Assembly: GCA_006937955.1 (NCBI GenBank) | Contig: SSNP01000042.1 | Coordinates: forward strand, 1,685,216 to 1,749,215 | DNA from: Pachypanchax playfairii | Taxonomy: Eukaryota > Chordata > Actinopteri > Cyprinodontiformes > Aplocheilidae | Length of the DNA: 64,000 nt | Reading direction: 5' to 3' | Shown here: piece after piece, positions 9,842 to 20,600 of the stretch | How the letters are laid out: every line of letters begins with the position of its first letter | Numbering within the stretch: the first letter of the stretch is position 1 | Notes under the pieces: model-generated | Database searches by the model: none | Told to the model about the DNA's origin: nothing | The model's input: only the letters and a program-made list of their open reading frames with translations | Made by a program: the position numbers and the translations under genes

Positions 9842-12800
9842 ATATCCTTTGCTTTTATGATACAATCACTAAACCACAGCTTCTGTCATAATATGTAGGC
9901 TTAACGTAAAGGAATTTTACAGCTACAAACTGCTGCACGTACCAATTGTTTAGTAGAGCATGTTTGATAATATATATAAATATATACACACTCAAAAAAA
10001 AGGATTAGTTGACTCAACAGACTTTTTTAAATTGTCAACAGATTTTGTTTAATTGTAATTTAAATACTGTATGTGAAACTTGTTAACATAAAATTTAAGT
10101 TGAGCCAGCCAATCCTTTTTGAATGTATAGAATATTTACCCTTTATTTAGTACAAACTCCAGTTTTTAGTTCATCCATTTGAACAATGGCCGGTTGCGGT
10201 TCACTTCAACGTGGGCAGTTTCAACAACAAACTTCAAGGAGAATTTTGGCTTTGATCTCACTAACCCCACAGAAAATTATAGCATCTTCTTTAATCTGAG
10301 CAGAGTAATGACTTTAAGTCTAGAAAAAGACAAATAAAAAGGAATACAAGGCTTTGATAAGAATTGCCAGGAACAAAAGCCAATTTTTCAAAGGCAGAGA
10401 AAGCTTCGGTCTCTGTTTCAGGAAGAATCATTTTTTTCCCCCCTTTTTTTTCAGACTTGAAAAGGTGCAGGATCTATTTCTCCATCATCAGAGTGATAGG
10501 GGTGCATCTAAAAGGTCACATCTGAGTGCTGGTGGAAATCACAAGTGCCTCCCAACCATAACACTTGAGCTCTTGTCTTGAGCATTTGTTGTTGGATACC
10601 TTTGTCTGAAAGAATATGATTGAACCAGAACGTAAGAAAACAGACAAACTCAAAGTAAATCAGGCTGTTTTATTAAGAAGAACAATGTGTTTGTGTGTTA
10701 GACGGAGATCCTTACTGTTGCTTTTTATGCAGCATGTAATCCTTGGTATAATCCATGAGGCGATGAGTTTTGGAGAGGTATATTTTTTGGTAACACTCAG
10801 GATTCACTATATCTTTACATTGTAAAGAGCGCTGCTTCTCTTTGAACAATACCACATAAATCTTTCATCCATACTTCCTTATTTCAAAGGCAGGGTTTCC
10901 TTAAAAGTGTGTGGAGAGACGACCTGATAAGATATCATGACCTAAGATTTCCAAAGGAGGATCGCAGGAAAGAGTTTTATGGATTTGCATTTGCGAAATA
11001 TTTTGTAATTTAATTGATTAATGGACAAATTTGTTACAGTTACTTTTAACATGGAGCGCAGGGTAAGTTACGATTAGAAACGTATATATGACTTTACTGG
11101 GTAGTGTTTTTTTTTTAGAAAGAAAAAAAGGCGACATATGCTGTCTTTAAATCAGCCCACTTATGTCTGGCAATCAGCGTCTCCTTTCAAAACATTTCAG
11201 AACAAACTGTCTTAACTCCCAGGCATGAAGTGCTTTGCTCTCTAATTAAAAATCCCTAACCTAATTTGTAATTCTGTTTTGCCAATAAGCGCATGTTAGG
11301 GTCATTATTGACTTCCAAGTTAATGCCGAGCTGTTCTTTAGTGAAATTCAATTTGGGCTGAAGATTGAGGGAACACAATACTCTGGTCCACTATCACTTT
11401 GCACGAGACTACGAGGTGTGTGTTGGATTTAATTGCCAGTTTTCCTTAACTTAAGTGTTAAACATTCAGGAGGGTCTCACTCCGAGTCATCTGAAGAAGG
11501 CAAAGCTCATGTTCTTCTATACCCGCTACCCCAGCTCCAATGTGCTCAAAACTTTCTTCCCTGATGTCAAGGTAAGTGTTAAAAAAAAAACTTAACAGCA
11601 CATCAAAAACCTATAGATGTGTTTGTCCTGGTTTCTACCCCTAATGTCTACTTGTCACTGTGTGTTTGGGACAAAAAAAAAATTCAGCCGTGTGTCGGAG
11701 GAGAGAAACAAAAACGTAGAGGGTTTAAATAACAAAGCCACTGAGCTGCTAGTATGTCCTGGGGGCAGAGGGAGATACAGGGGCATTCTCTCTTTAAAAA
11801 AGCCTCTCCAGTCAGCAAATGGAGTGACAAAGGACTTTGTAGAAAAGGCATTGCTATTGAGTATCAACACAGAGATGGTATTAGAGACTTTTGCAGTTGC
11901 AACCAGGCAGCTCTAAACAAAACCTCCTGTAGTTTTTGGCCATGTCATCTTTTATACATCATCTTTCTCCATCCTTCACTGTTGTTCACTCATTTTTTCT
12001 TAAATCATCATCTCCCTTCCTTCTGATTCCCTCCTTTCCTCGCTTGTATCCTAAATATTTGAGACAGTTTGGGTCCCTAAATTTTGATCTGGACCGACCC
12101 CTGGGTCAGGGGGGGAGGATGCTGTTGCTCATGCCCAGTGAACGTCTCCTCCATGCTTTCAATCTGGTTGTTGGGAAGTGGTACTGGACAAAAGAGCCCA
12201 TAATCCCAGTGTCTGATTCCATCCTATCAGTCCGAGTCAATGAGAGGGAAGCTTCCTTCTGTCCTTACTGCTGCTTTCTCACCCACCACACCAGAGAGAA
12301 GAGGCGTCTTTGATGCCTGCCCAGCCCTTAGGCATCTTTTTTCCCCTGTCCTTCTGGATGACGAGATAGAATAACAAGACTAATGTCAAGACTACCTTTA
12401 AAAACACAGGCATCTGACAGATGTTTTTTCATCTCAGACACGGGTGGGAAAGGAGCCGCACAATTAGTATTACAAAGAGTGACCAGACATTCGATGGCGT
12501 TTCATCTTGCAGCTGATATTTCTGAGGGGTACAAGGATATTAGTGATGAATTTGGAAATAAAATAAATAAATAATGAGTAAAATCACCAGACAACAAATT
12601 CTTGGGCCTCTAAGAATTCCTTGTTTTACTTATTTAGTTGCAGGATGAAACCTGGTAAAATGTCATTTTTTTCCCTTTATTTTCAGTTCAATCGCTGCAT
12701 CACTTCTCAGCTGATCAAGTGGTTCAGTAACTTCAGGGAGTTCTACTACATCCAGATGGAAAAGTTTGCACGCCAGGCCATTGTCGACGGTGTTACTGAC

Positions 12801-13171
12801 GTCAAAGACATCACGGTTAGCCGGGACTCAGAGCTCTTTCGGGCACTGAACATGCACTATAACAAAGCCAACGATTTTCACGTAAGTCTCACTGACTAAT
12901 CACACAGCTGTTCTGTGGTTTGAATTTTTTGCAAATCCAGCAGATTCCTTTATCTTTTATATCAATAGGTTTTTGTGCGTAATTGTCTCAAAATTGGACT
13001 TGATTTTATTAGAACTTCTTATCTTTGTTTTAATTAATCAAATCCAACTCACTGAAGAATTAATTTCTAGTAAAACATGTTTAGTTGTCAGAGTCAAAAT
13101 CTAAATGTAACCTATTTAAAACTTCAGAGCTCTCTGGTTTGTTATGGTAGTTAGAAGACTGCAGACGTATG

Positions 13172-13203
<32 letters not shown>

Positions 13204-14235
13204 NNNNNNNNNNCCCCCCCCCCCCCCCCCACCACTGCGTAGCTGTGGTCATGTATGTTTGTGTGCTGACCTGTGTTTTATGCTGCACCTGTGGCTGACC
13301 ATCCCTTACAGCTATTATCTAAACTCCAGAGTGATGCTTTATCAAACTGTGGGAAGAGGAAGCCACAAAATCCTGCTAAAACAACTCAGGATTAGAGAGC
13401 CAGCATGCCTGAGCGAGACAGAGATTGCTACTGATGCGGAATGCTGAGAAAGACGCAGTGGATTCTGAGGGAGAAGGCTGTTCGGTGGGAAAGGGATGGG
13501 ACGGTTTTCTTTACCTTGCAACCAAGACATTCCTTTCCCAGGGATGCTTTTGTGTCAGGAGACGAGGGGAAAGAAAAATAACTTGTCCAAAGCACTGTTG
13601 TGCAAGTCTATGGGAAACAAGAGGAATGGTTATCTTCCATCATCCTTGACCTGTTAAATACATTTATTGATTTATTGCATTTGAATTGAAATTACTGCAG
13701 TTGCAAGTTATAATCAGATTATTTACTTAATTCTCTTACTTGTGGAAATCATATTTATTCTTTGTCGTCTGGAGATTAGCAGAATCTCTTAGAAGAAAAC
13801 TCCCAAACAGATTCAAGAAAAAAAAAAAAACATATGAAAGACACTTTCAACTTAAAGTTAATATTTGCTGTATTGCTTTTACCGAGAACAAAGAGATGAG
13901 CTCCCTTTCATCACACAAATGTTTGAAGAATTGCTCTACAGGTCTTCCTTTCACTTATTTAAGAAAAATCAAAGACAGATTGTTTGTAACACAGCACCAT
14001 GGAATAATAAAATCCCTTAAAAATGAAGATTTGACTTTTATTTGACCAATTTTCTCCCGTTTTTCAGGTTCCTGATCGGTTCCTGGAGGTTGCCGAAATC
14101 ACCTTGCATGAATTTTACAATGCCATTTCTGCAGCCAAAGATTCAGACCCCTCCTGGAAAAAAGCAATTTATAAGGTGATCTGTAAGCTGGACAGCGACA
14201 TCCCAGAGGAGTTCAAGACTTCCTCCTACCTGTAA
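8291..14235 (+). CDS. prox2: Prospero homeobox protein 2
   Basis: Nuclear homeodomain transcription factor of the Prospero/Prox family. Coding exons 8291-9841, 11464-11571, 12687-12881 and 14068-14235 give 673 residues, all in phase 0. The start at 8291 (A at -3, 20 nt after the acceptor at 8270) opens [11 protein letters not shown]-terminal hallmarks: [18 protein letters not shown] (from residue 121; nuclear-localisation-like, shared with PROX1), [10 protein letters not shown] (from 162), a coiled-coil-like [16 protein letters not shown] segment (197-228), and [12 protein letters not shown] (from 378). Residues 518-673 form the homeo-prospero domain: [38 protein letters not shown] and [18 protein letters not shown]. 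The protein ends at TSSYL, slightly shorter than the tail I recall for mammalian Prox proteins. Lying head-to-head with dlst and carrying PROX2-like residues, it is prox2 and not prox1. The first coding intron is an AT-AC U12-type intron. Confidence 0.95.
9842..11463 (+). other. prox2: U12-type AT-AC intron of prox2
   Basis: The donor is AAT/ATATCCTTT (9842-9850), the exact U12 5' splice-site consensus in its AT form. Near the 3' end, TTTTCCTTAAC (11440-11450) is the exact U12 branch-site consensus. The intron ends in AC at 11462-11463, 14 nt after the likely branch adenosine at 11449, inside the short spacing typical of the minor spliceosome, and there is no strong polypyrimidine tract. Splicing gives ...[12 protein letters not shown] in frame. 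No GT donor near the end of the exon gives a phase-0 join. The 1.62 kb intron also carries a MITE at 9988-10124. Confidence 0.9.
9988..10124. mobile_element. MITE-like element with terminal inverted repeats
   Basis: The left end CACTCAAAAAAAAGGATTAG plus TTGACTCAAC is matched, with a few mismatches, by the reverse complement of the right end (GAGCCAGCCAATCCTTTTT followed by GAATG). About 80 bp of AT-rich interior separates the two arms, and no reading frame is present. TA-rich flanks suggest a TA target duplication, but the exact ends are unclear. It sits about 150 bp behind the U12 donor of prox2. Confidence 0.6.
11464..11571 (+). other. prox2: prox2 exon encoding the start of the homeo-prospero domain
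   Basis: Thirty-six codons, [20 protein letters not shown] and on to FFPDVK, covering the first helices of the Prospero homeodomain. The exon is flanked by the AC acceptor of the U12 intron and by an ordinary donor, AAG/gtaagt. Its 108-nt length agrees with the matching exon as I recall it in PROX1. Confidence 0.9.
11572..12686 (+). other. prox2 intron 2
   Basis: A normal GT-AG intron of 1.1 kb. A GC-balanced patch at about 12060-12320 keeps several frames open and may be a conserved noncoding patch. No codon pattern or splice signal supports an exon there. Confidence 0.5.
12687..12881 (+). other. prox2: prox2 exon: homeodomain recognition region and start of the Prospero domain
   Basis: Sixty-five codons from [20 protein letters not shown] to [33 protein letters not shown] holds the DNA-recognition helix and is almost unchanged across Prox proteins. 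The acceptor is ttttcag/TTC and the donor CAC/gtaagt; both edges are phase 0. Confidence 0.93.
12882..14067 (+). other. prox2 intron 3 with a poly-C run and assembly gap
   Basis: A GT-AG intron of 1.2 kb. It contains a poly-C tract (about 13173-13230) interrupted by ten N bases at 13204-13213, so its true length there is unknown. The rest is AT-rich and shows no gene or clear transposon. Confidence 0.6.
13173..13230. repeat. Poly-C homopolymer with a 10-N gap
   Basis: About 30 C before and 17 C after the N run at 13204-13213. Ten N is a placeholder, not a measured size. A C/G homopolymer of this length is prone to polymerase slippage and could form an i-motif or G-quadruplex; both are inference. 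Confidence 0.85.
14068..14235 (+). other. prox2: prox2 last coding exon: Prospero domain and stop
   Basis: Encodes [20 protein letters not shown] through [20 protein letters not shown] and ends FKTSSYL with TAA at 14233-14235. The acceptor is ttttcag at 14067. The [15 protein letters not shown] core is diagnostic of the family. Confidence 0.94.
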
Positions 14236-14800
14236 CTGCAACAGAAGAAGAAGAAATGTACAGTTAAATAGATGAGTCTTTTTTGTGTTGTTGTTAATTG
14301 GCTGTATTATTTTAATTTCTTATTGTAGTGTATTTCAGTGAGGTGGAATTACTGATAAAATTAGTCAAACACACACAAAACATATATATATAAAATATTG
14401 TGCTCTGTTTTATAAAATTAGCAAATAAAATAGATAAATAACTCTTTGTGATTTTTTTTCAATGTTTGTTGTGTTTTCACAGTTATTTAGTTTGTAATTG
14501 TGCAAAAAATGTTTACGAAAAAGTGATTATTCATACTTTTACATTAATCAATATGGGTGTTAGTTTGCTTTTGATTCTATTTCATTTCATAGCTGTGAGT
14601 GATGTGCAAATGTACATGCACTGCAGGCTTTCTGTTGCATATTTATTATGGTTTTGTTTGTATATTATTCACATGTCTGAATGCATATGTCATGGTTTTT
14701 ATTCTCATGCTGTTTTCTTGTAAAGAAACGATCATGTTTGGAAATTTCCCTCACAAGCGACATTCTGGATTATTACTGAAATAAAAGATGCACTAAATTA
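14236..14800 (+). terminator. prox2: prox2 3' UTR with poly(A) signals
   Basis: The sequence after the stop is AT-rich. AATAAA occurs at 14424-14429 and again at 14780-14785. The second is followed within 30-40 bp by a GT-rich stretch (about 14815-14830), the usual downstream element, so cleavage near 14800 is the better candidate. The first could give a shorter transcript. Confidence 0.5.
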
Positions 14801-16300
14801 TGATTCAAAACGAATGTGTTCTTGTTGTAATTGATCATTACCTCCACATTTTAATGTTTAAAGATCCACAAAACTGCATCCCAGTGCCCCTAAGGTGCCT
14901 CTAATCCACGTCCAGCAACCAGCTGTTAAACTATGCCGTTCACATTGTTCATCGAAGCCGATTCAAGTCAACTTTCTAAGGCCTGCATTCACTATGTGGC
15001 CGCTGCGGATGTGGACAACTGCCATGTCTTAAAAACAGCCACAATGCATTCCCTCCTCATGACTAATGCCTAAAGTGACCTCATATCGCGGTTGTGCCAC
15101 CGAAGCAAAATTCCACCAACCGGTCGGCTCTTTCTTCCAGGCTGATGACAAACTGAAGTTTGGTCAGTGTCGTGAAAATCACTGACAGGAACACACAGCT
15201 GACTCAGGTCTCGTGAACAATCATCAATTTACATCATTTTGCTCTAAATATTTTTTAACACAAATAATTTACAAAAAAAAAAAAAAACATTTATGGAAAA
15301 AGTAAAAAGGACAAGTGTGAGTTAACAATGTCAACACCTTAAACCAAACATTTAATTGAAAAGGCCGTTAAGCAGCCGAGCATCAATTACATCAGAAATG
15401 ATAACATTAAGAAAATTAAAACATTGTTCAGACCGCTTGATGACAAAGACTGGAGACAACAGGCCTCTGTAATCTTTTAATGGACATTCCTTTTCAATTA
15501 CAGCAGCCTTCTTCTGTAAATTGATTTACATTCTCAACCCAATTAAAACGCTTCTGATTGAACCGAAGTGCTTTGCTTGAATTAATTTGTTGTGTGACAT
15601 TTTCTGAACAAGACTCTGATATAATGAAAGAAAACAAATTACATACCTTTAGTTGTTTAACTGCCTCCGGCTGACAAGGCCTCAACTTAAACAGTGCGAT
15701 ATGAAATTATGTTCAGTATTAGAAAATCGGAGATAAAACAGAGTTTTCTTTTGTAATGAAGATGAAATGAAAAGTAAAAGGCAACAAAAAAGCAGATTAA
15801 TTAAAAGGAAAAACCGAGTTTGAGCAGATGCTCTTTATTATGTGTTTGACATTTTAAAAATTCATAGTATTATGAAAAAAAAATGTGGACGCTGTTTAAT
15901 TTTCTAAAAGTATAATGTTGGAGAAGGTAGTGAAAAGGAAAAATAGAGCTTTTTTTTCCTGGAGGTTTGCGAACAGAAGAGCAGCAGCATCATCTAGTGA
16001 AGAGTTGTTGCAACAGACACAGACTTGATTCAACTCTCATGTTAAAAATACACAAGTATCTTTTTTGGATTTTCAGTTATTTCTTTAAGTTGTTTAAGAG
16101 AAATTGCTATAAAAACTAGTTAATTTCACATGCAGCAACACGTGACGTGGAAGGTTATTCACGAACTTGTCACTTAAAACTGGAAAAGCAGTTTGAGAGA
16201 AAATGGACAGCAAAAAAAAATTGATCTTGAAAAATTAACATGACAATTGATTTCATTGAAAAGTCGACATCTTTATTTATATTTTTTTTAAATCATTGCT
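14801..16300. other. Intergenic, no gene seen
   Basis: Mostly AT-rich with short poly-A runs. A GC-balanced stretch at about 14880-15200 has higher complexity. No splice-supported coding potential, RNA gene or clear transposon was recognised. Confidence 0.5.
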
Positions 16301-16339
16301 CACTGGAGGCTGTAAGTGTGGTGTTGGATTAAAACATAC

Positions 16340-16800
16340 CCTCGGTCTCCTTAGTAGGGTTCTACAAAGACAAAGACTGGATCAAACACCCCTCAGCGAG
16401 AGACAATACAAGCCGAGGGACTGGGGGCTCTGGGACAGCCCCTCTCTTTAATCCCATTGCTCATAGATAAGGTCTTTTGGCAACTGGGAGGGTGCTGGGA
16501 GCAAAAGGGAGTGTAACTTGAGAATGGAGGCCGCTGACTTTAGGCTGCCCTTCAGACAACCACTTCTTAGTGTAGTTTAGACTGATCACCAGTAAATCTT
16601 TATTAATTTTAATTGGAGCTCCCATTTAAAAGAGCAATTAAAGCGGATTAATTGAGCCCATCCCGTATAATGTCTTCTGTTAATTAGTTTGTCAGCACTG
16701 TTTTAATATCGCTTAATGACTTCATATTTCAGCAATGACATTAAAGGGATGCTGAAGGAAAAGAAATGGCCTTATCACAACGCTCTGCTTTAATGGGAGA
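16340..16800. promoter_or_regulatory. Candidate conserved noncoding element
   Basis: High-complexity, GC-balanced sequence containing runs of homeodomain-type cores, such as ATTAATTTTAATTGGAGC, GGATTAATTGAG and TAATTA at 16681-16686. Open frames are short and unrelated to known proteins. The texture resembles vertebrate developmental enhancers; conservation itself was not tested. Confidence 0.35.
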
Positions 16801-17560
16801 TGCCCCCCTGCCAGTGGGCAAGGTCAGGCCAGGGGCCGCTGGGGAAGAAGAGGCTTCAGGGTGCCACCAAGGCAGGCAGCCGCCGGCCGGGGATCCACCG
16901 ACTCACAGTTCAGTAAATCATTTACTGTCAGACAGGATTTCAGCAAACAGTTTGTTGAGAATCACCTTGTTGGTGGTAAAATACAGTTTAAAGCCTGTCA
17001 GATTGTTTCATTGGGGTTTGTCATTGATTCAACTGAAGGAAAAAAGTATTTGTGACTGTCAGCTGTTAACAAAGTGCCAAAGGTCCAGTTTGAAGTTGTT
17101 GCATTGCTGAGTTGTCTGTTAGGTGTAAGCCAGAGTTAGGTGGTTTAACAGACCAAAATTTTAAACCAAACCAAACAAATCTTCTTAGAATAGTCAGACG
17201 CTTGACTGAGTTTAAAAAACAACCAAAATTCAACACCTGAAACACCTTCACATTCAGAAGATTCCAGGAAATCTGGATTGGAAAAAAAAAACATAAAGAA
17301 ATGAGAGATGACTGATGATATGTCAAAATAACGAAAACACAAATGCCCCAAAACATTTTAATCCCAATACACATGAGTGGCAGGGTGGAGTTTCCCGTTC
17401 AGATAATTTGGACCCTTCGTCTTCACACCAACGCTCGCTGACGCTGATGACTAATTTCAAACAGAGGGTCTTTTTCACTGACAAGTACATATTTGAAGTG
17501 TTGGTTATGGTCAGGACTCAAAAGAAGCTCGAGGTTTAAAATATCTCAGTAACACTGGTT

Positions 17561-17735
17561 TATGTACAACCCCAGTTTAATTTATTTGTAAATAAAAAAC
17601 AACAGGATGAAGTAATATGCAGTAATGTGCAAATCTCAATAACTCATGGGCTCAAGAACATTTCCAGACATCACTATCTGTCAACACAGTTCAACATGTG
17701 ATCCACATTGATGCTGCACAAGGGTCATTTTCGCC
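17561..17735. mobile_element. Fossil DNA-transposon fragment (common teleost family)
   Basis: The phrases TGTACAACCCCAGTTT, TAATGTGCAAATCTC, GAACATTTCCAGACATCAC and AACACAGTTCAACATGTGAT occur in the order I recall for a widespread teleost DNA transposon whose ends begin with an ACAACCCCAATTCC-like motif. The copy is diverged and internally deleted, with no intact frame. Confidence 0.5.
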
Positions 17736-20600
17736 CAGTAAAGACTTTAAAAAAAAAAAATCCATTAATGTTCCTGAAAATATTCTTCTGTTTTAAGTTT
17801 GTTCACAATATTCTTTTTTTTTTTTTTAAATACTTCAGATGTTTGATTGCATTTTGAAGTAGATATTTAATCCATTGTAACACTGCCTGTACTTCATGCT
17901 GTCACGGTCCCTTCATACTGGCACTAAGTCACCAAGTAGCCAGGAAACAAGGAGTTGATCAAAACTATCTGCACATCTTCCTTATTGCAGCCTTGGCTGG
18001 CGTGAATCCCTGCTAATTTGACTGTGTCCTCGCACCTCCACTCTCCTCAGCAGATTCATAAATCTCATTCCCATTATCCCTCTAATTAGCCTGGATTACA
18101 GGAGCATGTAATGCCCCCGCTTCTCAATAGATTGATTGGAGGACGGTCTCTTTGTTTTGAAATCACTTCCTGATTGATGTACAGAGCCCTAGTTTGCAAT
18201 TGTAATGGCCCAGATGTTAACAATCAAATGCGTTTCCGCTCCAGGAAGTAACAGTCTGTCATGGAAGAGGAGCCAGCCAAGCGTGTAACGACACATCACA
18301 GGAGTGTGGGGAAGGAGGGACTGCAGACAGAGTGTGATGGAGGGGGGTAGGTGCTTGTATTGCTGCTGAGAGGGGGCACAATGTTCATGCCCATCCATCT
18401 GAAGAAAATCTTTTGAGTTTTGGTGTTTTTTATTGGGAAATTGGATGTTAAGGTGCTTGACTGTGCTTTTGTTCATATTGGTTTCCCATGTTTCTTAAAC
18501 TTTAGTTGTTTACTAAAGGATTTGCTTCTTAAAAGACTTAAAATGATTAATAATGTAAACTTCAACCCCGTACCAAAAATGTATATAAACATTCTCTCAT
18601 TGCTCGTTTCCTACTCCTTCTTTCTTTCACTGTGATCTACCTTGCCAACAGTAGAGGGCACTATTGTCTAACCAAAGTGCACCCTTTTGCTCCTCATCCC
18701 TTTTTTCTTACCCTTCTCCAATAAATCACTTTCCCAGATAGTTAATGGATATAGAAGCAGATCATGAGTGAGCTATCTGCGGGGCGATAATTTAAGTGAA
18801 GATCCCCACACTGATTGCTGTGAAAGGTTATTTATTTCAACAATAATGCAGGAAACAAAGGAGGAATCTGGGCAAGATTACCAGCTAGGGGATGCTAGAG
18901 TGTTCATCTCCAATGGAGCCGCGTGCAAATTGGGTTCACTTTCCCCAATGAAAATACAGACTGCAGTTTATTTCAACTTTATGCACATAGAGGGTTGTGT
19001 TTCCCTCTCAAGGGTGGCAGAGGACTCAGAGATGGCTATGCATGTGAGGGGAGGGTGGGTTTAGACCTTGAAAAATGCCCTTCTTGTCCCTGAGTCTCTG
19101 GAAAGGCTACACCACTGAGATATAGTCCCTTGTCCACCAGGTCCCACTCTACTCTAATTAAAAAGTATGATGACAATAAGGAACTGGTCAGAGTATGGTG
19201 GCCAGAATAATAGACAGAAAAGGCCCATGCTCCTGAAAAGAACTGAGGTAAACTGAGTGCCTTGTTGTATTTGTATTGTATTTGTAAACAGTTGGCATTA
19301 TTGATTGACTGTATGACCACAAAAGCCAGTTTGGAGCAGACACTCTAGTTCTCCTCTCATGCAGAAAAACGCATGATAAAAGCACTGACATCTCTAAAAA
19401 GACCCGGAGAGAAAAGAGGAAATGGCTCCATATGTTTCCCCATGTGGTCACAGCACCACTCACCATGTGGGTCCTACAAGTTCCAGTAGTCTCTAACCAC
19501 TGGTTTCTAAGAACAATATCAGCGCCACAGCGACGTGGAGCAACATAAAAGCTAAGATAGATACAATATATACTTCTGCATGTCTGTTATGCTGCAGACT
19601 TTCAACACTGTTGTAAAGCATGATATGCATCAGACATGGATCCTATGCTGTGTGAGATATAACCACTGAGTAAAGGATGGGAGCCCTTGAGCTGCATGAT
19701 AAGCACTGTCACAGAGACATATGTATCAATTCTATGCTTTACTTAATGCCCCAGCTGGCTTTGGCTGACTTTACCTGGGGTGGTAGGTGAATTCCTCTGT
19801 TCAGAGAGGATCAAAGCCGGATGTCTGAATTGAGTGAGCAGCCATCAGAAGTGCTTTGAGAGCATCTGCAGTTTCCAGTAGAGATCTCTACCCCTAGCAG
19901 GGCCAAATGATCATCTGACTCCTTCCTCGAGGTGATGGAAGCAAAGCACTCCTTTGAATGCAGCCGTCTCTCCAGATGGGTGGATCACAGGTCAAATCCT
20001 CCCAGACAACTGAGTGGGGACAGTGTGGTGGCTGGTCCCATGGGGACAGTATGGGACAAGAAGGGACCTGCCTGAGACTGGCAGCTGCAGCACTCCCTCC
20101 TGGCCTAACACACCCGAGGGTGTACCTGCTGCTCAGCTTGTGCCCCAGTGACATGTGACAAATGGTGACATGCTTCTGCTCCCCTGCTTTGTTAGATTGG
20201 TGGCCCTGACAGAAAGCAAAGCAGCAGGCACCTCTCAGATCCACATGTCTGCAGAGAAATGGAGAGAAAGGAATGAAGGAGAGGGCATATTCATCTGCAG
20301 CTTCAGTAAATGCTCAGACAAATGAAAATAAAGTGATATCATTCCAGCACATAAACCTATGCAATTTTCTGCAATAATGGGGGGTAGTGGAGACGAGAAT
20401 ATGCAGTGCAATCTTTTTATTTACATATGGATGAGTCCATTTTTTTGTTTTTATGCACAGCACTCTTCATTAAAATTTGCACATCAAGTCATTCAAAGAA
20501 GGATCATATTTCTTTGAGAAATAAGGAGAGTTCCAAAGGATTTTGAAGAAATAAAACAAGAAGATAGGACAACTGAGCCAGACCTTTCACTGAAGTTCCA
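17736..20600. other. Intergenic with regulatory-looking patches
   Basis: The densest patch is at 17985-18180, where TAATTA (18083-18088) and GGATTA (18093-18098) lie 4 bp apart in GC-balanced sequence. Another stretch at 18760-19060 has moderate complexity. Open frames of up to 116 codons around 19894-20244 overlap on both strands and match nothing I recognise. No gene is supported. Confidence 0.4.

Noticed and set aside
9842..9898. Stop at 9896 as the true end of prox2 (564- or 535-codon protein)
   Set aside because: The rest of the homeo-prospero domain follows in three in-frame exons once the AT-AC intron is removed.
9842..11463. A nested U2-type intron inside the U12 intron, as in the Drosophila prospero twintron
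   Set aside because: The only plausible GT before the stop (9895) combined with nearby AGs such as 11439 does not restore the frame, so no in-frame twintron was found by eye.
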